A stretch of DNA of 64,000 nt from Colwellia sp. (GTDB taxonomy: Bacteria > Pseudomonadota > Gammaproteobacteria > Enterobacterales > Alteromonadaceae): contig JABSOY010000007.1 in the NCBI GenBank assembly GCA_013215385.1, positions 62,001 through 126,000 of the forward strand, written 5' to 3'. Below, piece after piece: positions 18,291-27,349 of the stretch. A model generated the notes under the pieces. The model was not told the origin of the DNA. It saw only the letters and a program-made list of their open reading frames with translations, and made no database searches. Within the stretch, counting starts at the first letter, position 1. Every line of letters starts with the position of its first letter. Both the position numbers and the translations under genes were made by a program.

Positions 18291-18318
18291 GTGTTAAGCT
18301 TAACTGAAAGCTTAACAC
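18291..18318 (-). terminator. Hairpin between the M16 peptidase and alkC
   Basis: GTGTTAAGCTT (18291-18301) and AAGCTTAACAC (18308-18318) are perfect 11-bp arms with a 6-nt loop. Read on the minus strand it follows the M16 stop by 28 bp and precedes alkC by about 65 bp, with only a short T run. It is probably a terminator of the peptidase gene. Confidence 0.6.
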
Positions 18319-18345
18319 AGCTGCCGAGGCCCCTAAGGCTAAGCG

Positions 18346-21195
18346 CTACTTCCCTTGACTTAACTGTGAAAACTGCTGATTTTGTTTAAGCTCAGGTTTT
18401 GGTAATAAAACCGCGGTTGTTAAGTGTTTCGGGTTAAACCAACGTTTAATCGCCTGTTGCAGCATAACAGCATCAATTTCGGCTAATTGTTGCTCTGGGA
18501 AAAGCAACTGGTCTTGTGGGTAACTCCAAATATAATGATTCGTCAGCAAGGTACGCCAGTAACTCGATTTTTCACGACGTTCTTTATAGTCACGTTTTTT
18601 CATGTTTATTAGGGCTGCTACCTCCGCATCGGTTATTGCTTCTTGCTTAAGCTTTTCGATTTCCTCACGAACCGCCCGCTTAATAAGAGCCACATTTTTA
18701 GGGTCGCCCTGAATAACTACAGTATTTGTCAAGTAATCAGGACCACTGAAAAACTCATCTTCTGCGTCAACAGAAACACCATAGGTTGCCCCTAACTGCT
18801 CTCGGATACGTATCCTTAATCGTTTATTAACTATATCCATTGCCCAATCATTCAGCCGATAATCTATCATATCGCTACCATTATAATCCTCTGAATAATA
18901 GCGCATTGTAATTGTCGCTTTATCTTCATTGGCGATATCCATTATCAAGGTCTGCTTGTCTTTAACATGACGAACTTGAGTATCAACAAGCCTATTGTTA
19001 AATCCTTTCACTGGCAAGTTACCCAATACGCCAATAACAACAGAGCGAACGTCTTCAAGCTCAAAATCACCTGTAATAATAAAGGTATATTGACTAGCAT
19101 CCTGGAAGTATTGCTCATATAAGCTAGCCATAATGTCTAAATCTAATTGCTTAATGTTGCTTTCGTCCATGTTTTTTGCTCGCCAATGCTGCTGATAAAT
19201 AAGCGCTCTGTAATTTTTATTAAATATAACGGCAGGTATTTTATCTTGTTTTTGTATTTGCTGGCGCAAATTTTCTTGAGCTACGGCGAGTTGTCGTTTA
19301 TCAAAACTCGCATGTTCAAATAACAGTCCTATGCCTTTTAATATAGTGCTCAATTCTGCGGTTTTTCCATTGCCATAAACCTTAGAGCTCTGCTCATAAA
19401 TATTTTGCCCTAAACCAATATTTTTATCTCGCATGTAACGTGAAAAATCATGGGCGGCAACTCCCGCGATCTTAGATGCCCATTTAACACCTAACATTCT
19501 TCTCGCATTGATTAAATCTGTCTCATCGAGCGAACCATGACCACCTAGCCTTCGGCCGTAAATGTCGATTTGCCCCGGCGACAACTTATGTGGGCGCAAC
19601 AAGACTTTAACGCCATTGGTCAGCTGCCATTCGGTGGTTGCTAATTCATGATTAAAGTGCTCAGAAATCACTTGCCCAGGAGTTATTAGCGATGCAAATA
19701 ATGTTTCGGCTTTCGAGTCCATAGACCACGCAGTTAAATTAGCGGTGTTTATGCCTAACAATTGCTCATTTATATGCTCGGCACTTATATCTGCCTCATT
19801 AGACAAAACCTCCATAAAAGGGGCGTCAAAATTTAAAGCAGATAAGTATTCATCAACCTCACTTTTACTCAAAGAATTTAAAAAGCTCACCTTCTGATGA
19901 TGCTTTTGCTCCACCGACAATAGCGATTTTTCTTCATAAATAAATTGTATTATCTCATTGGCCAGCCTAGTCGAGTGATAACGTTGCTTACGCTCCAACA
20001 TAGTATCGGCCATACTCGATAAGTCAGCCTTAACTCGAGAAAATTCATCAGCTGTAATACCAAAGGTTTTAGCTTGCAATAATAACTGATACCCCATTAA
20101 TGCAGCCATTGCAGCCTGCCGTTCAACCGAGTTAATGGATAAATATAACCAACTACTTTTATCTTGCCTAATGTAATGACCTACGCTCGCTGATCTGAAT
20201 AATTCAGGTTGCTCGGCTTTTAAGGTATTAAAACGTTCTTGCAAAACCTTTAAAGAGAAGTTCTGTATCAGCAACTGTCGCATATCCGCTAACTTGGTTG
20301 GATCATAGTCTAATGCTGGGAAGCTAAAGATGACCCTCTCATTTAGCGGCTCTTTATCGCGATAAGTCTTAACTTTTCCATCTGAGGGATAAATAGTTTT
20401 ATCGTCATATAAACGATTTGTTGGTGACGTTCCGCTTAGTCCCGAAAACTGTTGTTTAATTTTCTGTTGAACATCTTCAGTTGCAATGGCACCGGTGACA
20501 ATTAAAGTCATATTGTCCGGACGATACCATTTTTGATAAAAACCTTGCGCCTGCTTAGTTGTTAACAAAGTGACACTATTTTTTGTGCCCACCGTGTGTT
20601 TAATAAAGGGGCTATTGGGATGCCTGAAGTTCATTTCCTGCTGTCGTAACCTCTCAGCTTGTCCCTGTTTTCTTAGTCTAACTTCCTCTAGTATGACGCC
20701 ACGTTCATCATTAAAATTTTTTGAATTGATGGAAAGCCCATCACTGATATCTCTGAGTATCTTTAAGCTCATAACAAGATTATCGTCGAGATTAGGAACT
20801 GAGATAATGTAAACTGTGCGCTGGTGGTTTGTGTAGGCACTATTATGTTGCCCAAAGCGAACTCCCCGCTTTTCTAACTCATCAATCATGCTTTGGTCAG
20901 GGAAATGTTTACTGCCATTAAATGCCATATGCTCAACATAATGGGCCAATCCGTCTTCCCCAGTCCCTTCATCCATAGAGCCAACATTAACTACTAGCCG
21001 TAATTCGATAGTATCTTGCGGATAACCATTAGGGAGTACCGCATAATTAAAGCCATTTTCTAACGAGCCCATAACCAAGTCAGGGTTAACCGGCACTTGC
21101 TGGCGCTTAAACGTATCTAACACAGAGCAAGCATTAACCGACAAAGCTAAGACAATCACTAAAGATTGAATAATTAATCGTTTTACAAATTTCAT
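18346..21195 (-). CDS. M16 (pitrilysin-type) zinc peptidase lipoprotein
   Basis: This 949-residue peptidase starts MKFVKRLIIQSLVIVLALSVNAC, a lipoprotein signal with the likely lipidated C23. The inverted zinc motif H-x-x-E-H is H85-Y-V-E88-H89 (GLAHYVEHMAFNGS), followed by the third-ligand region RGVILEEVRLRKQG. The two-lobe M16 architecture is complete; its repeated halves include ALDYDPTKLADMRQLL and QLGATYGVSVDAEDEF. Family members are envelope zinc proteases that cut small peptides. The start at 21195 is preferred over 21213 because it begins the signal directly. It is encoded upstream of alkC, with a hairpin between them. Confidence 0.92.
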   Translation of the reverse strand: MKFVKRLIIQSLVIVLALSVNACSVLDTFKRQQVPVNPDLVMGSLENGFNYAVLPNGYPQDTIELRLVVNVGSMDEGTGEDGLAHYVEHMAFNGSKHFPDQSMIDELEKRGVRFGQHNSAYTNHQRTVYIISVPNLDDNLVMSLKILRDISDGLSINSKNFNDERGVILEEVRLRKQGQAERLRQQEMNFRHPNSPFIKHTVGTKNSVTLLTTKQAQGFYQKWYRPDNMTLIVTGAIATEDVQQKIKQQFSGLSGTSPTNRLYDDKTIYPSDGKVKTYRDKEPLNERVIFSFPALDYDPTKLADMRQLLIQNFSLKVLQERFNTLKAEQPELFRSASVGHYIRQDKSSWLYLSINSVERQAAMAALMGYQLLLQAKTFGITADEFSRVKADLSSMADTMLERKQRYHSTRLANEIIQFIYEEKSLLSVEQKHHQKVSFLNSLSKSEVDEYLSALNFDAPFMEVLSNEADISAEHINEQLLGINTANLTAWSMDSKAETLFASLITPGQVISEHFNHELATTEWQLTNGVKVLLRPHKLSPGQIDIYGRRLGGHGSLDETDLINARRMLGVKWASKIAGVAAHDFSRYMRDKNIGLGQNIYEQSSKVYGNGKTAELSTILKGIGLLFEHASFDKRQLAVAQENLRQQIQKQDKIPAVIFNKNYRALIYQQHWRAKNMDESNIKQLDLDIMASLYEQYFQDASQYTFIITGDFELEDVRSVVIGVLGNLPVKGFNNRLVDTQVRHVKDKQTLIMDIANEDKATITMRYYSEDYNGSDMIDYRLNDWAMDIVNKRLRIRIREQLGATYGVSVDAEDEFFSGPDYLTNTVVIQGDPKNVALIKRAVREEIEKLKQEAITDAEVAALINMKKRDYKERREKSSYWRTLLTNHYIWSYPQDQLLFPEQQLAEIDAVMLQQAIKRWFNPKHLTTAVLLPKPELKQNQQFSQLSQGK

Positions 21196-21213
21196 TTTTA
21201 CTACTTCTTTCAT

Positions 21214-21654
21214 TGCACATGAGGGGGGTAATTTAGCTAAGACTGATATCGAGAGGGGTTAAAAACTATCACAATCCATTGCAAATCAAATGTTTTTTAG
21301 GCTGGTAACTATACAGCTACTGCCCTGTATTTCAAGTAATTATCTAAATGTTCGGTGGCTAGGCGATGGCACCGTACGTACACATGACTGAACTAAGATT
21401 AGCGATGGGTTTTAATGCTTCATCAATTGACTTTTTGCATGGATTTTCCAGTACAAAATAAGTTCGTCACCTTTGCACTTATCGTTAATGAAATGTTGAA
21501 TGTTGATTATTGATTATTGATTATTGAAGATGTAGGTCATACCACAAGAGATGAGATCAAAGAGAATGGCCATGCAACAAGGCAGTTGTCACTTATGAAA
21601 ATATAAATTGTCGTTCGTCATTGCCCTGAATACGTTACAACCATGTTTCGTTTT
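21214..21654. other. Intergenic region with a 7-bp tandem repeat
   Basis: No gene is supported here. The stretch holds the upstream region of the M16 peptidase and a tandem TTGATTA repeat (three copies at 21503-21523 plus a partial copy). Short open frames in it lack ribosome sites. Confidence 0.5.
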
Positions 21655-21873
21655 TCAGTCCGCTATGCCTATCGATAATATTCTATCGCCTATTTTGTTA
21701 ATGATACTTATCTCGCCAAGACACACTGCTATTATCGACTTATCCTCTTTAAACTCTTCTGGAATAATAAGTCTACCGGAATCATTTTTTGGATAATTTC
21801 TAACTTCATGCTTTAATTCTAAGCAGTTCTCATTGTAATAGATAATAGTTACGGTCGTTAAAACTTTATTCAC
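21655..21873 (-). CDS. Small conserved protein, TIGR02922-like
   Basis: This 72-residue soluble protein starts at GTG 21873 (MNKVLTTVTIIYYNENCLELKHEV), with AGGAG 9 bp upstream deciding the start. The pattern of a hydrophobic strand, NYPKNDSGRLIIPEEFKEDKSIIAVCLGEISIINKIGDRIL, recalls the small Alteromonadales-specific family TIGR02922, described from Colwellia and Idiomarina. That recognition is from memory and moderately sure. No function is known. It stands alone between two unrelated minus-strand genes. Confidence 0.7.
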   Translation of the reverse strand: MNKVLTTVTIIYYNENCLELKHEVRNYPKNDSGRLIIPEEFKEDKSIIAVCLGEISIINKIGDRILSIGIAD

Positions 21874-22058
21874 TAAGGTTAACTCCTATAAAATCACTAC
21901 GAATTAATAGCATAGAAGAACTATGGTAAATAAATCGCGTTTTGTCTAACTAGATTTCTGCTTTGTCTTTTGACACTGCAGTAATTGATAAGCTAAAACA
22001 CTTAAAAGTCGTCAATTATATAAGCCTTTACAATAACTAACTTATAAAACCGCCTTAA

Positions 22059-22556
22059 CTACAAATCAAGGGTTCTAATAATAAAATAAGATGGCCAAAT
22101 CTCTCTTACCTGACTTTCCCACTGCGGGTCAACTTTGCCATTAGACAATTGTAATAGCCAAAATTTCGCCCACTTTTGCACAACCTTGCCCGATTTACTT
22201 AACTTTAGCGGCGCAAATCGACGTTGATAACTATTGCCATCATATTCCACCACAGTATTATTTTTTACTCTGTTATGTAAACCATCTAATATTGAACTTG
22301 TTAACTCTACTGCTGATAATTCCAGTATGCCTTGTTTTTTTAAACAAGATAATATTGCGGCTTTTTTTATGCTTACCTGCATATAGTCGTCTATATGTGG
22401 CGTATAAATCATGCCAGTTAAGCCATAAATAGCGGCACGCTCTCGGTCTGCAAGCGCTTTTAAAGGGATGAGTTGTTCATTAATTTCATATAATTCAGTT
22501 ATGTAATGCAGTTTTGCTGTTGGTTTAGGCAATCGATACGCTCCGAGAGGTTGCAT
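22059..22556 (-). CDS. Hypothetical protein, 165 aa
   Basis: I do not recognise this family. The protein is soluble, moderately basic and Trp-rich near the end (VVQKWAKFWLLQLSNGKVDPQWESQVREIWPSYFIIRTLDL). There is no signal peptide or membrane helix. The middle (MQVSIKKAAILSCLKKQGILELSAVELTSSILDGL) looks like a small helical, possibly winged-helix segment. It is a single gene with gaps of over 180 bp on either side. Confidence 0.6.
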   Translation of the reverse strand: MQPLGAYRLPKPTAKLHYITELYEINEQLIPLKALADRERAAIYGLTGMIYTPHIDDYMQVSIKKAAILSCLKKQGILELSAVELTSSILDGLHNRVKNNTVVEYDGNSYQRRFAPLKLSKSGKVVQKWAKFWLLQLSNGKVDPQWESQVREIWPSYFIIRTLDL

Positions 22557-22786
22557 GAGTTATTATTAATTAGGCGAGCCTAGCGATTATACCTTTAAAA
22601 AGCAGTGACTAAAATTAACCTTTTTTATTTTTAATCGACTTTAAGCCAACATTCTGCTGTGTACTGGCGATAGATGGTGCGAGCGGATTAAGCAATGAAA
22701 GTATTGTTAGTCGGTTCATTAAACTGTATTTATAAAACCACACGATTAATAGTGTGGTTTTCAGTGTTTTCTTAAACCAACAAACA

Positions 22787-23662
22787 CTATAATGTCATTG
22801 GTTTTTCCATTGATATTTCCAATGGCTTAGACAAAATATCATCAAAATAGACTTGGTTATGGCGAATCATCTCAGTAATTTCTAATACATAATCAGTGCC
22901 ACGAATTGAGTAACGTAATAACCCGGTTGCTAATATTTGCGGTGACAAAGGTTGCTCTTGTGTACGTAGCTGCCCGCGAATTGTGCGGAAAACAGTATAA
23001 GCATGATTGGTATTAATGTTGTGTAAATAACGTTGAACGCCATGTTCAACACTATTAAATGCCGCAACTTCATGTCTAGCACCTTCATCACGTCCACCTG
23101 GTACCATGCCACAGCCTTTTTTGTAACACCACATACCAAAGAAGTTTAAACCAATTTTAGCAAAACGTGATGTGCCCCAAGCTGATTCATTCGCTGCTTG
23201 CACCAATATTAACTCGCTCGGCACAATATCAATACGCAGCAGTAACTCATCTAATTGCTGTAAAGGTGAATACTTAGTACTAACTTTATACTTTTTTATT
23301 AAACGGGTTAACAATGCCAGTTGTTCAGGCAATAAATTTTCTTCTAATGACAAAGCCGCAAGCATAGTAAAAACTTCGGCTCGCAACGCGAGTAAATTAT
23401 TGTTTTGCTGCTCTATAGCAGGATAAATAAACTCGAAAAATTGCCGTTTCTTTTCTTTAACATCGCGAATAACGGCAAAATTTGGCAGCACAACATTGTG
23501 AAGAGGTTGTTCAATAACTTTTTTTGCCACGACAGGTGCTACCGGTTTCTCAACAACAGCAATGGGTGGTTTTATCGTTGGCTTCAAGAATGAAAACGGT
23601 GCAATAAGCGCAATAAATAGTGCACCTATTACAATAGTTTTAAAAAAGTGATGAAGTTTCAT
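22787..23662 (-). CDS. Bax-type glucosaminidase, membrane anchored
   Basis: From ATG 23662 (AAGGAA 5 bp upstream) the 291-residue protein starts with a cytoplasmic stub and one signal-anchor helix (about 8-26), then a proline-rich linker. The C-terminal half matches the glucosaminidase domain (PF01832) of E. coli Bax: VPSELILVQAANESAWGTSRFAKIGLNFFGMWCYKKGCGMVPG, with the catalytic glutamate in ANESAWG and the N-F-F-G-M-W core. It hydrolyses peptidoglycan glycan strands in the periplasm. The 54-bp gap to the membrane-protein gene upstream suggests an operon. Confidence 0.88.
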   Translation of the reverse strand: MKLHHFFKTIVIGALFIALIAPFSFLKPTIKPPIAVVEKPVAPVVAKKVIEQPLHNVVLPNFAVIRDVKEKKRQFFEFIYPAIEQQNNNLLALRAEVFTMLAALSLEENLLPEQLALLTRLIKKYKVSTKYSPLQQLDELLLRIDIVPSELILVQAANESAWGTSRFAKIGLNFFGMWCYKKGCGMVPGGRDEGARHEVAAFNSVEHGVQRYLHNINTNHAYTVFRTIRGQLRTQEQPLSPQILATGLLRYSIRGTDYVLEITEMIRHNQVYFDDILSKPLEISMEKPMTL

Positions 23663-23715
23663 AAATTCCTTGTACATAAGTTAACAATAAATAACTCTCC
23701 ATTAGAGACAATAAA

Positions 23716-24504
23716 CTAAGCAGAAAAGCTATCGTTTACTGGTAACGGTTTAGCATCAACCGCTCGTATTTGCATACCAAAGATTTCACGGTATAAAATA
23801 CCTTTAACATTATAAAAAAGTGGCGCTAAAAATGTTATCGCAAATAGAAAAAACATAACGCCGACGATCGATAATTGGGTTTCCGCGAGTATAACCAAGG
23901 GTAATAGCGACAAAAATAACGCTACCATTAACAAGGTATAGATAGTGAATAATTTAAACCATTGAAAACGAGTTGCCTGCACACTTATCATAATAGCTTT
24001 AATTGGCGATAACTTCTTCTCAACCACCAAAGGTAAAGCCAACGATAAAGCAACAGTCAAATAAATACCGGGTAATATATATAATTGCATGCCTAAAGCA
24101 ATAAATATTGAAGTGAGTAGCGCACATACCGCAACCCAGCTACCTCTTTTCAAAAAAGAGAAAATTAATTTACTATTAGTTTTTATGCCAACAGCATGAA
24201 ATATCCCCATCATTTCTACCCCCACTAAAAAAGGAGATAAAATCATAGTGACCGCAATTTGCAATAATGTCATGGCTTGTTGATCTTTATATACTTCTTC
24301 GATCCCTCCCATGGTACTGCTGATCAAAGAAGATAAAACGATGCCGATAACAAGCGTAAAGAGTAAGCCTACATTTATTGAAATACGAGCGCGCAGCGTA
24401 AGTTGCCAAGCTTCTTTTAATACCGAGGGTACATCAATGGAATATTGACCTTGCAACGATTTTTCTATGCTTCCACCAACTTGTACTACGTTTTTTTCAT
24501 CCAC
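23716..24504 (-). CDS. Polytopic inner-membrane protein, unknown
   Basis: This 262-residue protein has about six hydrophobic segments after a soluble N-terminus of about 40 residues ending in VLKEAWQLTLRARISINVGLLF. There is no catalytic motif. The layout (soluble start, AWQ-L motif, six helices, gated by LYILPGIYLTVALSLALPLVVEKKLSPIKAIMIS) is that of YciC/DUF975-like membrane proteins, whose function is unclear. It is located upstream of the Bax-type gene on the same strand. Confidence 0.65.
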   Translation of the reverse strand: MDEKNVVQVGGSIEKSLQGQYSIDVPSVLKEAWQLTLRARISINVGLLFTLVIGIVLSSLISSTMGGIEEVYKDQQAMTLLQIAVTMILSPFLVGVEMMGIFHAVGIKTNSKLIFSFLKRGSWVAVCALLTSIFIALGMQLYILPGIYLTVALSLALPLVVEKKLSPIKAIMISVQATRFQWFKLFTIYTLLMVALFLSLLPLVILAETQLSIVGVMFFLFAITFLAPLFYNVKGILYREIFGMQIRAVDAKPLPVNDSFSA

Positions 24505-24858
24505 GAAAATGACTGCCTTACTATAAATTTTTCAACATTATAGCAAGTTGGCTTCCTCTTGGAAAATAGCAATGCATATGGATGTAAATTAGCTCAAAAA
24601 ATAACATTATTGGACTAAAAATAGGCAGAGAAATACTCACCACGCCATGAATAAGGTGAATGTATATATTTTCCTTTGGTAACTGCACGACATACCTTCC
24701 TGCAAAGAGCTTTTAATGAGCAGTTTTGTGTTATTTATCACCAACACATACTGTTACCTATAGATTACCGACCGTATCAAATTGAAGAGGGTTTATTTTG
24801 CTATGTTACGGTCAATATAAAGAAGATAAATATAATTTTAGAACGTTGAACAAGTAAA
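24505..24858. other. Intergenic region, no gene seen
   Basis: About 350 AT-rich bases lie between two minus-strand genes. I see no open frame with a ribosome site, no strong hairpin and no repeat. It should hold the promoter for the membrane protein gene starting at 24504. Confidence 0.5.
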
Positions 24859-25422
24859 TTATCCGTTAGTTTGATGAATACGCTTGAGTATTTGTTTGAA
24901 AAAGTCAGCACCCTTCACTTCAGCTAATTCAATATTATTTTCAGGTATTTTCTCTGGGTTTTTATAGACAGATAATACTTTTTCCATACTTGCTTCGCGG
25001 ATCACATGTAAAGTAGGTAATGGTGAACGGTTAGTATAGTTTGCCGCAGCATCGAAAGCTTCACCTTCAAAATAGTAGTCAGGGTGAAAACTGGCCAGCT
25101 GAAATGTCCCTTCATAGCCAAGTTCGACTAATAATTCATTGGCATAATCAAGTAAGTCTAAATAGCTTTCAAAGCTTTTAAACCCTTGATTAAAAACTAA
25201 TAAAGTCGTTTCAATATTAGGCTGTAGTAGCAACTTTTCAAATTGCTTGCTTAATTCGTCCAACGCAGAGACAATTTTTTTTGCACTACAAAGCTGGTAA
25301 TGAATGGTGTTATTAACAAATTCTTTTTTGGCAAACGGGCAAAAATTTAACCCGATGATAATTTCATTTAACCATTGCTGTGTTTTTAAAATATCAGGGG
25401 CAATTAAGTTTTTTTCAGTCAT
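24859..25422 (-). CDS. DUF1415 family protein
   Basis: This soluble protein of about 187 residues carries the DUF1415 pattern: TQQWLNEIIIGLNFCPFAKKEF at the start, with the C-P-F-A motif, then LASFHPDYYFEGEAFDAAANYTNRSPLPTLHVIREASMEKVL (H-P-x-Y-x-F, T-N-R-S-P-x-P). No biochemical function is established for the family. ATG 25422 is chosen; an in-frame TTG at 25431 is the alternative. It follows the ABC transporter stop by 24 bp on the same strand, so they are probably co-transcribed. Confidence 0.88.
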   Translation of the reverse strand: MTEKNLIAPDILKTQQWLNEIIIGLNFCPFAKKEFVNNTIHYQLCSAKKIVSALDELSKQFEKLLLQPNIETTLLVFNQGFKSFESYLDLLDYANELLVELGYEGTFQLASFHPDYYFEGEAFDAAANYTNRSPLPTLHVIREASMEKVLSVYKNPEKIPENNIELAEVKGADFFKQILKRIHQTNG

Positions 25423-25446
25423 AGCGTTCAAATGTTTTATTTCACA

Positions 25447-27228
25447 TTATTCGGTGTTTTGTTGCAATTGCCACATATTAGCATAATGCCCCTGCTTGCT
25501 CAGTAAGGTTTGGTGATCACCCTGCTCAATAATTTCACCTTTATGAAGCACAATAATATTATCCGCATCGACAATGGTCGATAATCTATGGGCTATTACT
25601 AAACTGGTGTGGTCTTTGGCAACATCTTTTATTGCTTTTAAGATCGCTTGCTCTGAATGACTATCAAGTGACGAGGTTGCTTCGTCAAACACTAAGATAG
25701 CAGGATTTTTTAAAATAGTTCGAGCAATTGCCACTCGCTGCTTTTCACCGCCAGAAAGTTTTAAACCGCGTTCACCAACGACTGTTTCATAACCTTTCGG
25801 CAGCGAAGCAATGAAATCACTCAAGTGTGATAGTTCAACCGCTTTTTCCACTTGTTCTTTACTTGCGCCGGTATTACCGTATTTTACATTTTCATAAAGG
25901 CTGTCGTTAAATAACACGGTATCTTGTGGCACTATGCCAATGTTTTTTCTCAAAGAATGTTGAGTAATTTCAGTAATATTATCGTTATCAACTTTAATGT
26001 TACCTTGCTGACAATCATAAAAGCGAAAAAGTAACTTCACTAAAGTCGATTTACCCGAGCCACTTTCACCAACCACAGCAACTTTTTGTCCTGCTTTTAC
26101 TTCAAAAGAAACGTTTTTAAGTATCGGCCGCGATTCATCATAATAAAAACTGACGTTTTCAAAAGTGACCGCTCCTTTCGTTAACCTTAATTCTCTGGCA
26201 TTGTCTGCATCAAGTACTTTCGGTACTTTTTTCAATAATGTGAACATTTGCTCAATATTAGCTAATGAACCCTTAATTTCTCGATAAACAAAACCAAGGA
26301 AATTCAAAGGGATAAATAACTGCATCATGAAGGCATTGACCAAAACAAAATCCCCTAAGGTCATTTGTTGATGAGTAACCTGATAAGCGGCCAGCGCTAA
26401 CATGGCGGTCATTGCTAATGACACAATAAAGGCTTGTCCACCGTTTAAGGCAAATAGTGACAAACGGTTTTGCATCTTAGCTTTTTCCCACTCAGCTAAT
26501 TGTTCGTCGTAGGCATTGGCTTCAAACGATTCATTGGTGAAATATTTAACGGTTTCATAATTAAGTAAACTGTCTATTGCTCGGGTATTGCTTGAAGAGT
26601 CAGCTTTATTCGCCGCTCGAATGTATCGCGTGCGCCATTCGGTCGCGTAAATAGAATAAGCAATATAACAGGTGATAGAAAGCCCGGTGATCAGCGCAAA
26701 CCAAATACCGTAATTGACCCAGAGTATGGTAATAACCATAATTATTTCGAGTAAGGTCGGCACGATATTAAAGACCATAAAGCGCATTAAGAAGTTGACC
26801 CCAGTCGTACCCCGGTCAATATCACGTGACAATCCGCCGGTTTGGCGGTTTAAATGAAAGTCTAAATCTAGCTTGTGTAAATGTTCAAATACTTGTAAAC
26901 CAATGCGGCGAATGGCTCGTTCCGTTACACGACCAAATAAAGTGTCACGTACTTCGGCTAGTATCACTATAGTTAAACGCACAGAGCCATATGCGGCGAC
27001 TAAGGCAAAAGGCACAATAAAAATATTATTTTCATGCTGAGCATCAAGACCATCGACAATGTCTTTGAGTATAAAAGGCAGATAAACACTGGCAATTTTG
27101 GTCAAAACCAAGCAGAACAAGGCAAAGCCAATACGCACTTTAAATTCGAGTAAATAAGGGATAAGTGACTTCAACACTCGCCAATCAATGGTGGTGTTTT
27201 CAGGTAATTGGTAAGAAGAAGGACGCAT
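25447..27228 (-). CDS. Atm1-type ABC exporter (half-transporter)
   Basis: This 593-residue fused permease-ATPase has six membrane helices in the first ~320 residues, then an ABC domain. The ABC domain contains Walker A (GESGSGKST), Q-loop, ABC signature LSGGEKQRVAIA, Walker B (ILVFDEATSSLDS) and H-loop (VIAHRLSTI). The helix region motifs (DLDFHLNRQTGGLSRDIDRGTTGVNFLM, RYIRAANKADSSSNTRAIDSLLNYETVKYFTNE) are those of the mitochondrial Atm1/bacterial HMT1 group, which exports glutathione-type or metal conjugates. It acts as a homodimer in the inner membrane. DUF1415 follows as a likely operon partner. Confidence 0.9.
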   Translation of the reverse strand: MRPSSYQLPENTTIDWRVLKSLIPYLLEFKVRIGFALFCLVLTKIASVYLPFILKDIVDGLDAQHENNIFIVPFALVAAYGSVRLTIVILAEVRDTLFGRVTERAIRRIGLQVFEHLHKLDLDFHLNRQTGGLSRDIDRGTTGVNFLMRFMVFNIVPTLLEIIMVITILWVNYGIWFALITGLSITCYIAYSIYATEWRTRYIRAANKADSSSNTRAIDSLLNYETVKYFTNESFEANAYDEQLAEWEKAKMQNRLSLFALNGGQAFIVSLAMTAMLALAAYQVTHQQMTLGDFVLVNAFMMQLFIPLNFLGFVYREIKGSLANIEQMFTLLKKVPKVLDADNARELRLTKGAVTFENVSFYYDESRPILKNVSFEVKAGQKVAVVGESGSGKSTLVKLLFRFYDCQQGNIKVDNDNITEITQHSLRKNIGIVPQDTVLFNDSLYENVKYGNTGASKEQVEKAVELSHLSDFIASLPKGYETVVGERGLKLSGGEKQRVAIARTILKNPAILVFDEATSSLDSHSEQAILKAIKDVAKDHTSLVIAHRLSTIVDADNIIVLHKGEIIEQGDHQTLLSKQGHYANMWQLQQNTE

Positions 27229-27349
27229 TTAGGGATATGGCTCTAGGAAGAATTAAACAAACTCTAACGGCTTTAACCACTTAAAGCAATCAGGATAAAG
27301 AGCAATGCCAAACCGAGGATATGCATTGCCCTTTATTCAAATTATCGAG